This document shows, piece by piece, positions 45,701 to 57,700 of a DNA stretch of 64,000 nucleotides (positions within the stretch are counted from its first letter, which is position 1; the number at the start of each line of letters is the position of its first letter). The stretch lies in NCBI GenBank assembly GCA_964030475.1, contig CAXIPT010000012.1:482123-546122 (forward strand), read 5' to 3'. Under the pieces are notes generated by a model, which was given only the letters and a program-made list of their open reading frames with translations, did not search any database and was not told the origin of the DNA. The position numbers and the translations under genes were made by a program. Source of the DNA: Tethya wilhelma (Eukaryota; Porifera; Demospongiae; Tethyida; Tethyidae).

Positions 45701-48700
45701 TTTGAATGTGATGACCCGGGGCGTTATTATATAATTTTCGTATGTAGTGTATAGGAAAATTAAATATCTGAAAATTTTATTTGCAAAATACGAAAAATTC
45801 CTGATCTATGGTATATATTATGTATTTACAAGTTGTAAAACTTTCATGAAATTCAGCAGTATATATAGGAATGGGCAGTGTTGTAAAAAGGAAGGAAACA
45901 AGGCCCAATTAAGGCAGGATTTTAAATTTTGGCACATGATTGCTTTTTTGTCTCATAGTACATTATTTTCATAATCAAAATTGAAATTCTGATTCAATTA
46001 AGTTATGAATGTATTATATTGAAGGTATATATAAATGAAAGTACAGCTAGTATACCAGAATTTTAGAGTTATCTAGATTTGGTTATATATAATAATAATT
46101 ATTATTATTATATAGCTTACAGGCACCGAAAGAATATATATAAATTAAAGGACGTATAGTATAGATGAAATCAAGTTACACTGTACAGTCAAAGCTGGCT
46201 GAATGCCTTTTGTTTGTCTGGAAATTGTGTTCTAAGTTAGGAAGGAATTAGGAGCGAACGAAGAAAACAATTGCATGCACTATTCTGGCTTCCTGCCAGA
46301 GTGCTCTAGAAAGTTTCCGTGAGTTTTGTTGGTGCATGCAGTTAGAAAACTGTCCAAAGGAGACTTTAATCCATGTTAGCTGCCATTCTCTGAAAGTTTA
46401 TGAGCATAAACATTTTGTATTGTGTCTATGTGCATGACAATCGGAACTTTTCCTACTATTCATACTACCGTATGTATGATAGTGTCATTGATTATGATTA
46501 TATTTTTCATCCCATGCAGCTCCTAATCCCTGTGAAATAAACAATGGAGAATGTGCTCATCTCTGTCTATTAAGTTCAACCAAATCTAGCGGCTACTCCT
46601 GCAAATGTGCTACAGGGTTTTATCTCCACACAGATCAACAGACTTGTATTAATCCTGGTAAGCTATATAATTGTTGTTACAGTGGAGCTTATAATTATTG
46701 GTCAGTAATAATAACCTATATAGATAATCCTGTAATTACTGACACAGAACCAAGTACACCATTACCAGGTATATAGATAATATAGAAGTCTAGCTGTGCT
46801 TTTAATTCGTGTTTTAATGTTTACTATAATTGTACCCTCCAAAGTGGACAAAATCAGTCAGATTGCCAGTGTCGTAAATTTTATATTCCCAGTACAGTAG
46901 TACTGGGTACCCAGGAATGGCATGGATGGCCCATTAGTGCAATGCAAATATTCACAAGAATAACCTGCTCTGCAAAAGCTGAGCACTACCACTAAAAAGG
47001 TTCTGACTACTATTGAATTCATTCTCTTTCTAACAAGTTATAAGCTTAAAAACATTTGCTATACTGACCATTACTAAAGTACCAAACTAAAATATATCGA
47101 ACTTCCAACCGTACTTATTGCACCAGTGTTTGAGAAAAACCATGACATAACAGAAGAAGAACCTGGTATTATTTGTAATCAAGCTGTCTATAAAGCTTAT
47201 ACCTGCATAATTCTGGTTGGACTAGCTGAATTCTCTGCTATATTCTTCAAATTGATGCAAAAAAATCTGTCATGAGAACATCACTGGAGTTCTGCACAGC
47301 AGGAACTTTTGGTGACTGAATTTTCTTGAACCTCTATTTTAGCGCTACTGTAACAGATTGATGCCAAAAAAATTTTCACAGCACTAGGTTAAGCAAATTG
47401 TTACCACTTTTTCTTGACCTACTTAAGTGCTACCGTTTAGAATGGCCTCTGAAAATGGCAGTGTAGATCCACATAGGAGCATCTGCTGGTGATTTTTTAG
47501 AAAAAGAAAGAGTTGCTTTACGCAATCTCTGAATATAAACTTAGCTCACATTTGCCAATTTTTTTACAGACCTGTGAAAATATTGGAAGTTTGCAGTTAG
47601 ATAATTAGATTGTAGATAGCGTTCAAGTAGGACTTCCAGAATTTGTAATGTTTGTATTGCAAGTGGACCACTGGCCTAACGACTAAATATGGAAAGAAAG
47701 CAGCGAAAACTTTAAGTGCCACATGATACAAGCATTTTAGTACATGCCGACTGACAGCCATCGTCGTGAAACACCCTCAGTAGTATTGAATAAACCCTCG
47801 GATTGGGGTTATCATACATATTATAATATAATAGGCCGAATGTCACATAGACACAATACAAATTAATGTTTATCAGTATTTAACACTTCAATGTTAGCCC
47901 AAAACATGCACAAACGTGATACTCGGCTTCCTCCTAATGAGAAATAGGGGTTTGGTGATACCATGGAGCCACTCCCTCACGATTGCCTGCCATGCCAGCA
48001 ACATTTGGCTGCTTAGAGCCTGCATGTTACAGCAAACTGCCTGCCCGGGTCGGTCTTGGAGCTGTTGCCTGCCTACAGGTGCTCCCTGCTCAGGAGCCCT
48101 TTGCACTGCTATGCATATGGGGGAGTGTATGTTCAAAACATTCCCCTTAAATAATAATACAGTGGCGTAGCCAGGGGGGGGCACAGGGGGCATTTGCCCC
48201 CCCTTTTTTCAGTCGCGAAATTTACGCTTTGGTATTATAATGCACTATTCTTTCGTGCACTTACTTTAGCAACGGTGCTTAACAGTCATCTTTGGCCAGA
48301 ATTCAATACAAAATAACTTTTAAAAGCTTTCTTTTTGCTGCTACAAAACTTTAGAGAGCGTTCGATCTAGCGAGCGCGTGCTGCGGTTCAATTTAATGAA
48401 TGGGAGGGGCTAAAGTTAGCTAATTAAGTGGGTGTGGTTTCTGGTCGCACAAAATTTCCGGCGCGCTTTGCGCGCAATATTTTTATTGCTCCCTCTTTTC
48501 TAAAATCCTGGCTACGCCACTGTAATATTATAGATAAATAGTAAAGATCGTGAAGTGAGGGAGTGAGTGCAATGCTCCAATGGTGATCACGCCCGAAGGC
48601 GGAGAGAGAATAAAATCATAATTGAAATGAGAAAGAGGTACAAAGGTAAAAACAAAAACGTGTCCGGCATACCTAGCTATATGCAGTAATGTATATTATA

Positions 48701-51700
48701 TAAGTATTATAGAGCTTCAGTGTAGCATGCAAGGGTGCGGAGGGTGGGTAAAATTAATCGTATACCTCTGCTAGCAACTGATACTCGGATACTAGTGCAG
48801 CTAGTTGTTCTGCTCAGAACAGCTGATAGCCCCTCGTGGTGATGTGGTTTAAACTATGCACGCGTGGTGGGTGTGTCGTGTTATGCACTAGCACCGCCCA
48901 CAGAGGAAGTGGCCCCATTGATTGTTAACTATACTTATAGTTCCTTTAACTACTATAAAAATCTAACAAAACAAAGTCAATTAAGTCTTTGAAGTTTCTC
49001 AGAGGCTCTCTTTGACAGATTACCAACTGCATGCAAGGTCTAAAACTCACAAAAAATATTCCTGAGCACTCGTAGAGAGCGCTATATAATGGAAAAGCCA
49101 CAATAGTGCCATTTTTGCTCCCCTAACATACATACAACTTACTTGAACATATGGTTTCCCGAGGACCAGTAAGTGTTGGGCAAACTTTGACTGTACCAAG
49201 CAAGTTTTTTTATGCCGAAACTACATTCCTTGATACTCATCTTCATCGTAAATAGGCTTAAACAAAAACTATAATGCTATTAAACTCTAGCCTTGTTTCC
49301 AGGCTCCTCCCTTGCGTATATTTTCATCGAAAATAAGGAAATATACGCGAGGGAGGAGCCTGGGAATGAGGCTCATGAAACTCAAGTTTAGTATAAATTT
49401 ATGTGCTTAGAATGTAGCCGTCTTTTGTCTACAGGTACAGTTCAAAGGTTATTTATATCTATCCACATGGCATTTAATGTGCTTGTGCATTAGCCTACTC
49501 TGCATGTAGCTACTATAATTATACTCTAGCTTATTTGTAGGGACTAACCAACCTGAGGGTACACTCAAACTGTAGAGTGTTGAAAAAGTGAATGAACAAG
49601 TAGTAAAAATTTCACAAAGATTAACAGTACTAGTGTAGGACTGGGCAGTGCTGTAAAAAGTGATGAAACAAGGCAGTTGGCAATTGCGGCACATAACTAC
49701 TTCATACATTGTTTATGCCCAAGTCTTGGTCATACAGCAATCTAGTTTTAGTTACCTGCCTACTTATATTTTACTCCACTGCTTAGCCAATTGATTGGCA
49801 GAAATTATAACCATCTTATATTGGATAAGTAAACTGATATTATTTGAACCATACACAAAACTGCACTACGAGGGGTCAATAATGAAACTAAAGTAGTCAT
49901 GTGCCACAATTACAACCAGCCTTGACTTTTTACAGCACTACCAATTCCTACACTATTAATTTGTATTAAATTTTTACTTGTTCATATTAATATTACTTTG
50001 ACAACGTGTATTTCTGATAATGCCCTAGTAGGCATGTTCAAACTAGCCTTGTACCCAGCTAGGCCACTCCCTCTTTTTAGTGTTTCATGCTAAAAATTGG
50101 GAGGGCCTGGTACATGTCCTCATGTGAAGTACATCAGATCCGCATCCTGTTTAATTGCACGTGCATGGGCGTGTTGCATGCACTATGCACGAGTTCTATG
50201 TTGCGCCCAAGTAAATAATCTTAGTTTTGCTGGCAAGCTCACGGCAAGATGGCTGCTTTTCCAGTATCAGGCAAGAACAATTGTGACAAAACTCGAAAAT
50301 TCGCTTCTTTTTCATAAAAACAACAAAAGAATTTGTGTATAAGTCAACAAAAAAGCAAAAATAAAACTGTTTGAATTCCATTGGAGCAGTCTTGGACCTG
50401 AAAAAGCTCGGGCCGTTTGCTACCTGTATTGTAAGCTATTGAGCTTGGTAAGGATCGCTACACACAAATGCTGAATTATTGAACTTCAACTGAACACCAA
50501 CAAAATGACTGGAAGCTATCAGCACAAAGTTTTGTAGTGAGAAAGAGATGATGATATACATTATGAAACAGTACAAAACAGTGATCATAGAACTGTTTTC
50601 AGGGATATTAAATAGCATCAGTGATTTGCATATAATAATTATAGAGTTCTGAAGTAAAAAAATCACATGAAATTGATCAATACACATCAACAAAGATTAT
50701 AGCTGAAAAAAAAATTTTTTTAAGCACACCAGGTATGCACGCAAACTTCAAATATATACGAGAATAAATATAAGTCCTTACATAGATACCAGCTCACACC
50801 CTATCAGGTATTGAACCGATGAGATCAGTCCATATATAAAGCAGTCACAGAAAAATCATTCAAAAATGCTAAAACAACATACCTGCTAACCCTGTGTATA
50901 GTTTCTTCCATCTTAATTGCTTTGAAAGTAGTGCAAAACCCTTATTCTTGTAACGCTAAACATACTAGTAAAGAAACCATTGGAAATGTAATGAGAGATA
51001 GGAATGGCCAAATCGTAAAAAGAAAGCAAACATGATTGAATGGCTATTTGAGTGTGTGCAGAATTCAGTTCCTGTGTGGGCTGCATGTAGTACTCCTGTT
51101 TCCATGTTGAGTCCCTCATGTTGCCCATAGGAATAATTCTTTACACGCTCAATCAGCCATTTCATCTTGTTTGCTTTCTTTTTACGATTTGGCCATTCCT
51201 ATGTCTCATTACATTTCCAATATACGGTAGTTACTTGTACACTATATTAGCATGAATATTATACTTCGTATAATCTACCAGTATACTCAGCACTGGAGCC
51301 GTATCTAACAAAATTTACTAGGTTTACTCATCTTCTCAACACAACTGGAAATCTTCAGGTAAAGCAGGCAGGCAGCGAATATTCAGATTCCAAATAACCC
51401 ACACTTATATCTGAAAAAGGGTACGTCGTCAATTAGAATTTTCAAGAAGCTAATGAAATTGTTATGCATGAGCATAGAAATGAATGGCTGCCATACGGAG
51501 AAGGAACTTTTCACTTTGTATATATATCTAGCCACCTAACAGGAGACACAGAAAACCGATACCAAGAGCACCACCAAGTTTATTCAATCAAGAATTAGCT
51601 TCTTAAAATGAACAGTCTTTGAGAATAGTTGAGCCATGATATAGAAGAAGAAGAAGAAGAAGATCAAGAAAATTGGAGGTTTGGCATATTTTAGTTTGTA

Positions 51701-54700
51701 AGTGAGTTTCTGGTTGGGTATTAGTCATTATTAAATTATATTCTGCCCCTGATGATGGTAACTGCATTGTTACCGAAACGTTGGCAGAATTAAAGTTTGA
51801 TATTTTCAATCTGCATACTGGGTTGGTGAACAAGAATATAATTTAATAATATTTTAGTTTGGTACTTTAGCTATGGTTTTAGGCCAAGTTTTTAGGCTTG
51901 TTGGAAAGAGAATGAGCTAAATATAGTGGCTTGAGAAGCCTTTTAGTGGCAAGCACTCAGTTTTTGCAGAGTTATTCCCGTGAATATTTGTATTGCGCTA
52001 ATGGGCCATCTGTGCCATTCCTATGTACCCAGTACTACCGTACTGGGAATACCTATATTCACCAACATCAGCTGCAATAGTGACGTCACAATGGCAAATA
52101 AATTCACTTGAGTTAATTGAGACCTGGCGAAATGTCTGTTGCATGCAAACATAGAATGGGGTGAGCCGGGGCATGAGCAATTAAGTGCCACAGTACAGTT
52201 TGCAAGTTCAAGTAATGTTTTACTTATCACTGTATACCTATAATTATGGTATGTAGCATACAAGGGTCAATTGCTTAAAGCCAACATGGCATCATGCCCC
52301 AGACTACATGATTGGCAGCTAGCTAGCTTGCAAAGTGTGGTCACATTCCAATGATGGTAATTGATGCACAGAACATATATATAACACATAAGATAGACTG
52401 ACTATTTATGCTTTTGTGACTATTAGCATAGTTGTGAGTTCATACAGATTTTCGGTACTGATCATAGTAATAATCTGTACTCTTATCAAATATAATTCAT
52501 GCATATTACTAGTAGTACACATAGTGCATGATGTGCCTCGCGCAGAGCCTGTAATGAATATGATATAGTAGAGCACAGCTTAGTTCACTGAATGTTGACA
52601 TACCGTGAATCGGTGTCTCACTGTCAGTGCAGATACACTGACACGCATTAGTAATTTACATTGCCTGTCCTTTCAGCTTTAAATTCTTGGATACGGCTAG
52701 ATCATGGTAAATATAAATAGAAGCTCCTCTTGCAAGCCATCATCACATGCGCCAGGGCACACAAACTTAATTAGTCTATGAGAGCAAGCACAATACGCAA
52801 TGCGCTAGCAGAACTTCAGACCGTCTTCACCAGAGACTCCACCCCACGCTTCAGATCTTGTGCATGTCATATTGCAGACATGTGACTAAATCTCAGCACA
52901 TTGTAGTCCAGAGTGCAAGTGCAAGATCGTTGATTGAAGGCCCAATTTGTGTTTCATGAAGAGTATAATATACAATCTTTTCGTTGATTCCTTGTGTCAT
53001 CGTTTCAATCTTGAGATCGTGAGCGTTCTCTTTCTTGGAGAAAACCAAGATAATGAGCGTAAAACCAATCATAATAACTTGTAATCAGAAGCAAAAGGTA
53101 ATCATAATAAGAGTAATCGGACAAAAAACGTAATTATAATAATGCCAACCCAACTACAAACGGATTTATGATGCCTCGCGCTAATGCGCTCAGCAATAAC
53201 TATAAAGTATACCAAGGGTTGTGCACCATTGGTGCCAGCTTCATTATGAAAATGAAGCATACATCATTAAACTAAGCTTCAGACAGATTGCATTGATACG
53301 TGATCATGTGGCTTCATACACTTGTCTGTGTGGAAAGGGTCGTCAATTCGATTTCTTAAGTGGCTAACAAATAATTCATGAGTCTGGAAATTGATAGCCT
53401 AGCTGGCTGCCATTATTATTATTATGGAGAAACCACTTTTCTATTGACTTACTGAGAGATACGAAAAACCAGTGCCAAAAGCACCTGAAGACAAAGCTAC
53501 TTATTATTTTCTGTCAGCTTAGGTTTTCTTACAGACCATTTACTTTTATTGAAGCTGATTCTCGAAAAAATAAACTTGGTATGATCATGTGGAGAAAATT
53601 ACATGTGTGCATGGCCTATTTTAGTATAGTACTTTAACAATGGTTTTATATAGGCCATGTTTTTAGGATTGTTACAAAGAGAACTAGTAGCTTTAGAAGA
53701 CTTTTAGTGCCAAATACCTAGTTTTTGAAGAATTATTAATTAGTGGGAATATTATGCTAATGGGCTATCCATGCTATTCCTATGTATAATGACATAACAG
53801 GCACATAAAAATTTTGTATGGTGCATGCTTTATTGATGAAACGTGACCGTGACTCAATCACCATGCTAATGTAGTACTAACCAAAATATTGAGATTCTTT
53901 GGCTGTATCAATTCCATCTATTATTGAAATGATGACTGAGTGGAGAGCTAGACCATGCAGTGTATGGAAATCTTTCAGCATTGTGTGTGCATGAACCCTG
54001 AAGAATTGTGCAGAGTGCATGCTTTGCTACATGCTGAATGCACAAAAGATAATGCAAATAATTATGACAGCAATTCCATCTTATTTGCTCTTTGGGTCAC
54101 TACCCTGATTTCATATGTCTTTTTTTGTTTGTTGTTTGTTTGTTTTTGATGATACACTGAAAAAACAGATGGTTCATTTCAACCAGCATAGGTCAAAATA
54201 ACTGATTGCAAGAACAGTTACAGCTACCCAGCAATGGGTTATGTTAACGATGCTTTGTTATTTTAACATAACTTGGTTATAGCTACCCCAGTTGGTAATA
54301 TTAACTAAATGCTTTAGTGGTTAAATTGACCGCTATTAGGTTAAAATGACTGCTTGATTGGGTTAAAATACACAATGGCTTTGACTAAGCAATGACATCA
54401 TTACTGAGCATGCTCAGTAGCGCAGTTTTGAAACAGACTTAGCAGCTGTCAAAGAAGTGGAGAGAAAAAAAACCTTGGAAAATCTTCTAAACGAAGGCTA
54501 TCAAGTATACTTTTTTGGAAAAGGAGATGTCTGATATGGTCAACAGTACAAACTTGAGTGTTTAAGGTAAGAAAAATAGACTGTAACCACAGCAAATTCT
54601 GATTTTGTGTTTCAATTTAGACATAGCTATCAAAGAAGGGGAAAAAGTGAAAACATAAGGACAAAACTTCAACCAAAAGGCTATCCTCTGAAAAAGAAGA

Positions 54701-57700
54701 TGTCTTTCATGGTCAACAGCACCATTTTGAGTGTTTTAGGTGAGAAAAAATTTTCAAACAGCAATCTTGTGAATATCAATCCAATTTTGTGCTTGGCTTA
54801 GTTAACAAGCAAAGTGGAGAGAGAAAGAGAGAGAACATACTGGCCCAAGACTCTACTCAGTATGAAGTACCTATGAACTTGAAAGGTAAAAGCTAGTCAT
54901 ACATGCATTCAGGAGACTGAGTTTAATATGTACTTATATTATCATCTTTGTTAATAGGTCAAAGAAACACTACCTACACATGTTGAACTTGTGTCTTACG
55001 TTCGTTGACTTGTATGTATGCATTGACTATTCTATTGTGTGTACATCACCATTATTATTCAGTACTGTTGCTATGGATACATTTTGTGGTATTATTAATT
55101 TTGCATGAGGTTCAAAGTAACTATTTAGCTGGTGTACTTGACCTAATCAAAGGAGTTATAAAGCACTTCAATAGGTAAATATGATGCTGAAGTTTGGTTA
55201 TTTTCACTGAGCAGTCTGGGTTATTGTAACTTTATTTTGGTTAATACACCCATGAATTTATAGTTAGAACCTACAGCAAGTAGGTAAAATCAACCCAAAA
55301 GTGGAATGCTAACTTACTCATCTTTTGGTTAGTTTAACCAAAAAATTTGGTTGTTTTAAACCACAATTTTCATGGTCAATTTAGCCCAAACAATATACTG
55401 GTTAAAGTAACCAATGTGATGGGTTAGCTGAATTGCAGACAGTCTGACCCATATTTTTGGGTTAATATAACCCATTTGTTTTTTCAGTGTATAATTATTT
55501 GTTTGTTACAGGTAATTCTTTGACTACTTTGTTGCCAAACACTAAAGATCACTCTGATGTAACTCAAAGTACACCAGGTGAATAGTCATGCTTTTGTTCA
55601 TACCACTGTAAGTAGCTAGCATGTAAAAATCACATTGGAAATGTAATGAGATACATAAATGGCCAAATCAAAAATTAAACAAGATTGCTTTGCTGTTGGA
55701 CTATGGGAGCTCTTCCTTTAGGCAGCATCAGGGACTCTACATAATTAATTTTGCTAAGTGTGATGGACGAGTAATACATGTTATATGCACAGTAGATTTC
55801 TTTGTATACTTATTCTATTCTATTTGGTAATGCTCCCTTTAAACGGATTAGGATAAAGATAGTGTACATAATTTTGGTGTGAACGTTTAGCTAGTTTACG
55901 CATACTTCTCAACGTGTGAGACATGCATGCCCACTGGTTGGCAAAATGTGCTCTCTACGCATCTGCCATAGAAAAATCAAGTATCAAAATTGTTGCAAAA
56001 TAGCTTTGTTTACCAGCATTTGAAAGCTAAACTGATGAAAGAACTCACCCTAGAGAAGCTATATTTTGTTGTAATAATTATATAGTCTCCAAAAGCTATC
56101 CTTTCTCAACAGGTAACGTTCACGAAGTTGGCCATACATTTCAATGGGGCTGTGTAAGCCATGCCCACTGATTGGCCCCATATAGAAAATTTATGGTCAA
56201 CTTTCTGAACGTTACCTGTCAAAGAAGGATCATTTTAACAAAATACAGCTTCTCTAGCTGGAGTGAGTTCTTTTCGCCTTCAAACCCTGGAAAACGAAAT
56301 TATTTTGTAACAATTTTGATACTCGATTTTCTATGGTAAATGCATAGAGAACATGCTTTAGCCAATCAGTGGGTGTGTCTCACACCCTTGAAAAGCTCAT
56401 GTAAATTAACTAAATATTCACACCGAAATTATGTATATCAAAATAATACATATGCATGCTTTGTTTACAGTTGTCTGTGATGCTGAATTCAACCAAATGC
56501 TTAACTACTCATGGCCTGAGTCAAGACTAGGTGAAACTGTTAATGCTCCATGTCCTTGTAGTGAATTCCTTCCTAAAGGACTTAGTGAAGCTAGTGTGGC
56601 TCTTCGTAGGTGTCTAGGCTCTATTAATAACAGTGAGGAAGGAAGCTGGGGAGTTGCTGACTACAGTCAATGTGCTACTATTGTGAATGAGTTATCACAA
56701 GGCCTGTGCAGTGACTTATTGGTTAGTTATAATTTAGATTATTATATATCCATGCTACTTATTCGGTTTTTGCTTGCAGAATTTAACAAAAACTTCATTG
56801 GAATCATCTGTCTTAAATATTTCTGAGAAGATTTTGCAACGAACATTGCAACCACAACAGTTGACAGCTATTGATGTTGCTCTGGCAATTGCAGGTGTTG
56901 TTGACCTCATCAAGAGAGCAATAGCAAATCAATGGGTATGAATAATAGTTTATACTTGATTTGGAATGTTATATTAATAATACTTATGTCAAATTGTTTA
57001 TAAAGTGAAAAAAGCTAGCGAGGCACAGCATTATAAAGCAAACAAAATGGAATTGTTAGTAGACTACCAGTGTGTACATGATATGCTATAATGTACACAG
57101 GTTTTTATAAAATCTAACAGATAAAATATTATGCATTCTATCTTGGTTGCATGTGTTTTTGCAGTTTAGCCGCCTTTCATCATTATAATTTCCAATGGTT
57201 TAATTACTTGCTATTCCCTTTTATTATCTCTTCATGTCAATCCCAAGAACTATGCCTGGACATATCCATATTTTATATCCGTTTTCAACTATAGTGTGGG
57301 CTGTTATTCATATGCAAAGTTATAAAAATGAATGAAGGCCTATAGTAAACTAATAATTATGATATCTTAATACTTTAAACCTGCTTACGTGAAATAGTCA
57401 ATTTTCTTTCATTGTTGCATGAGATTTCATCTTGGTTCACAATTCTGTATAAAGTAAATAGTTGAATGCATAGATACAAGTGTGGCCAAGCTATTCCATA
57501 TAGTATTATTCTAGATAATGCATACTTTAGCTTGTAAACTTCCAAGAACAGGCACACATGGCTCACCATAGTTCATGTGCTTTCATTCCAAAGTTTTACA
57601 GCAACATAGATTTTCTTGCAATAATATCAAATTCACATCAAAACTATATACCAGTGTAGCTAACACATTGTGCTGGTATATGATGGTCACAACTTGATCT

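Larger units (their letters stand above)
47811..49985 (+). mobile_element. Family-1 element, copy 8, with nested insertions
   Basis: The terminal hairpin (47811-47835) is AT-converted. The first body part runs to about 47900 and resumes at about 48955, with the large hairpin at 49590-49985. Interruptions include the hAT-like MITE at 48160 and a small foldback at 49295. 48523-48955 is unassigned. Confidence 0.65.
51415..52048 (+). mobile_element. Family-3 element, fullest unexpanded copy
   Basis: Left end as in 23793. About six GAA units at 51643-51663, right part, perfect terminal stem CCCAGTAC-TACC-GTACTGGG (52028-52047). Interrupted by a 150-bp retroposed insert at 51699-51848. Confidence 0.8.
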
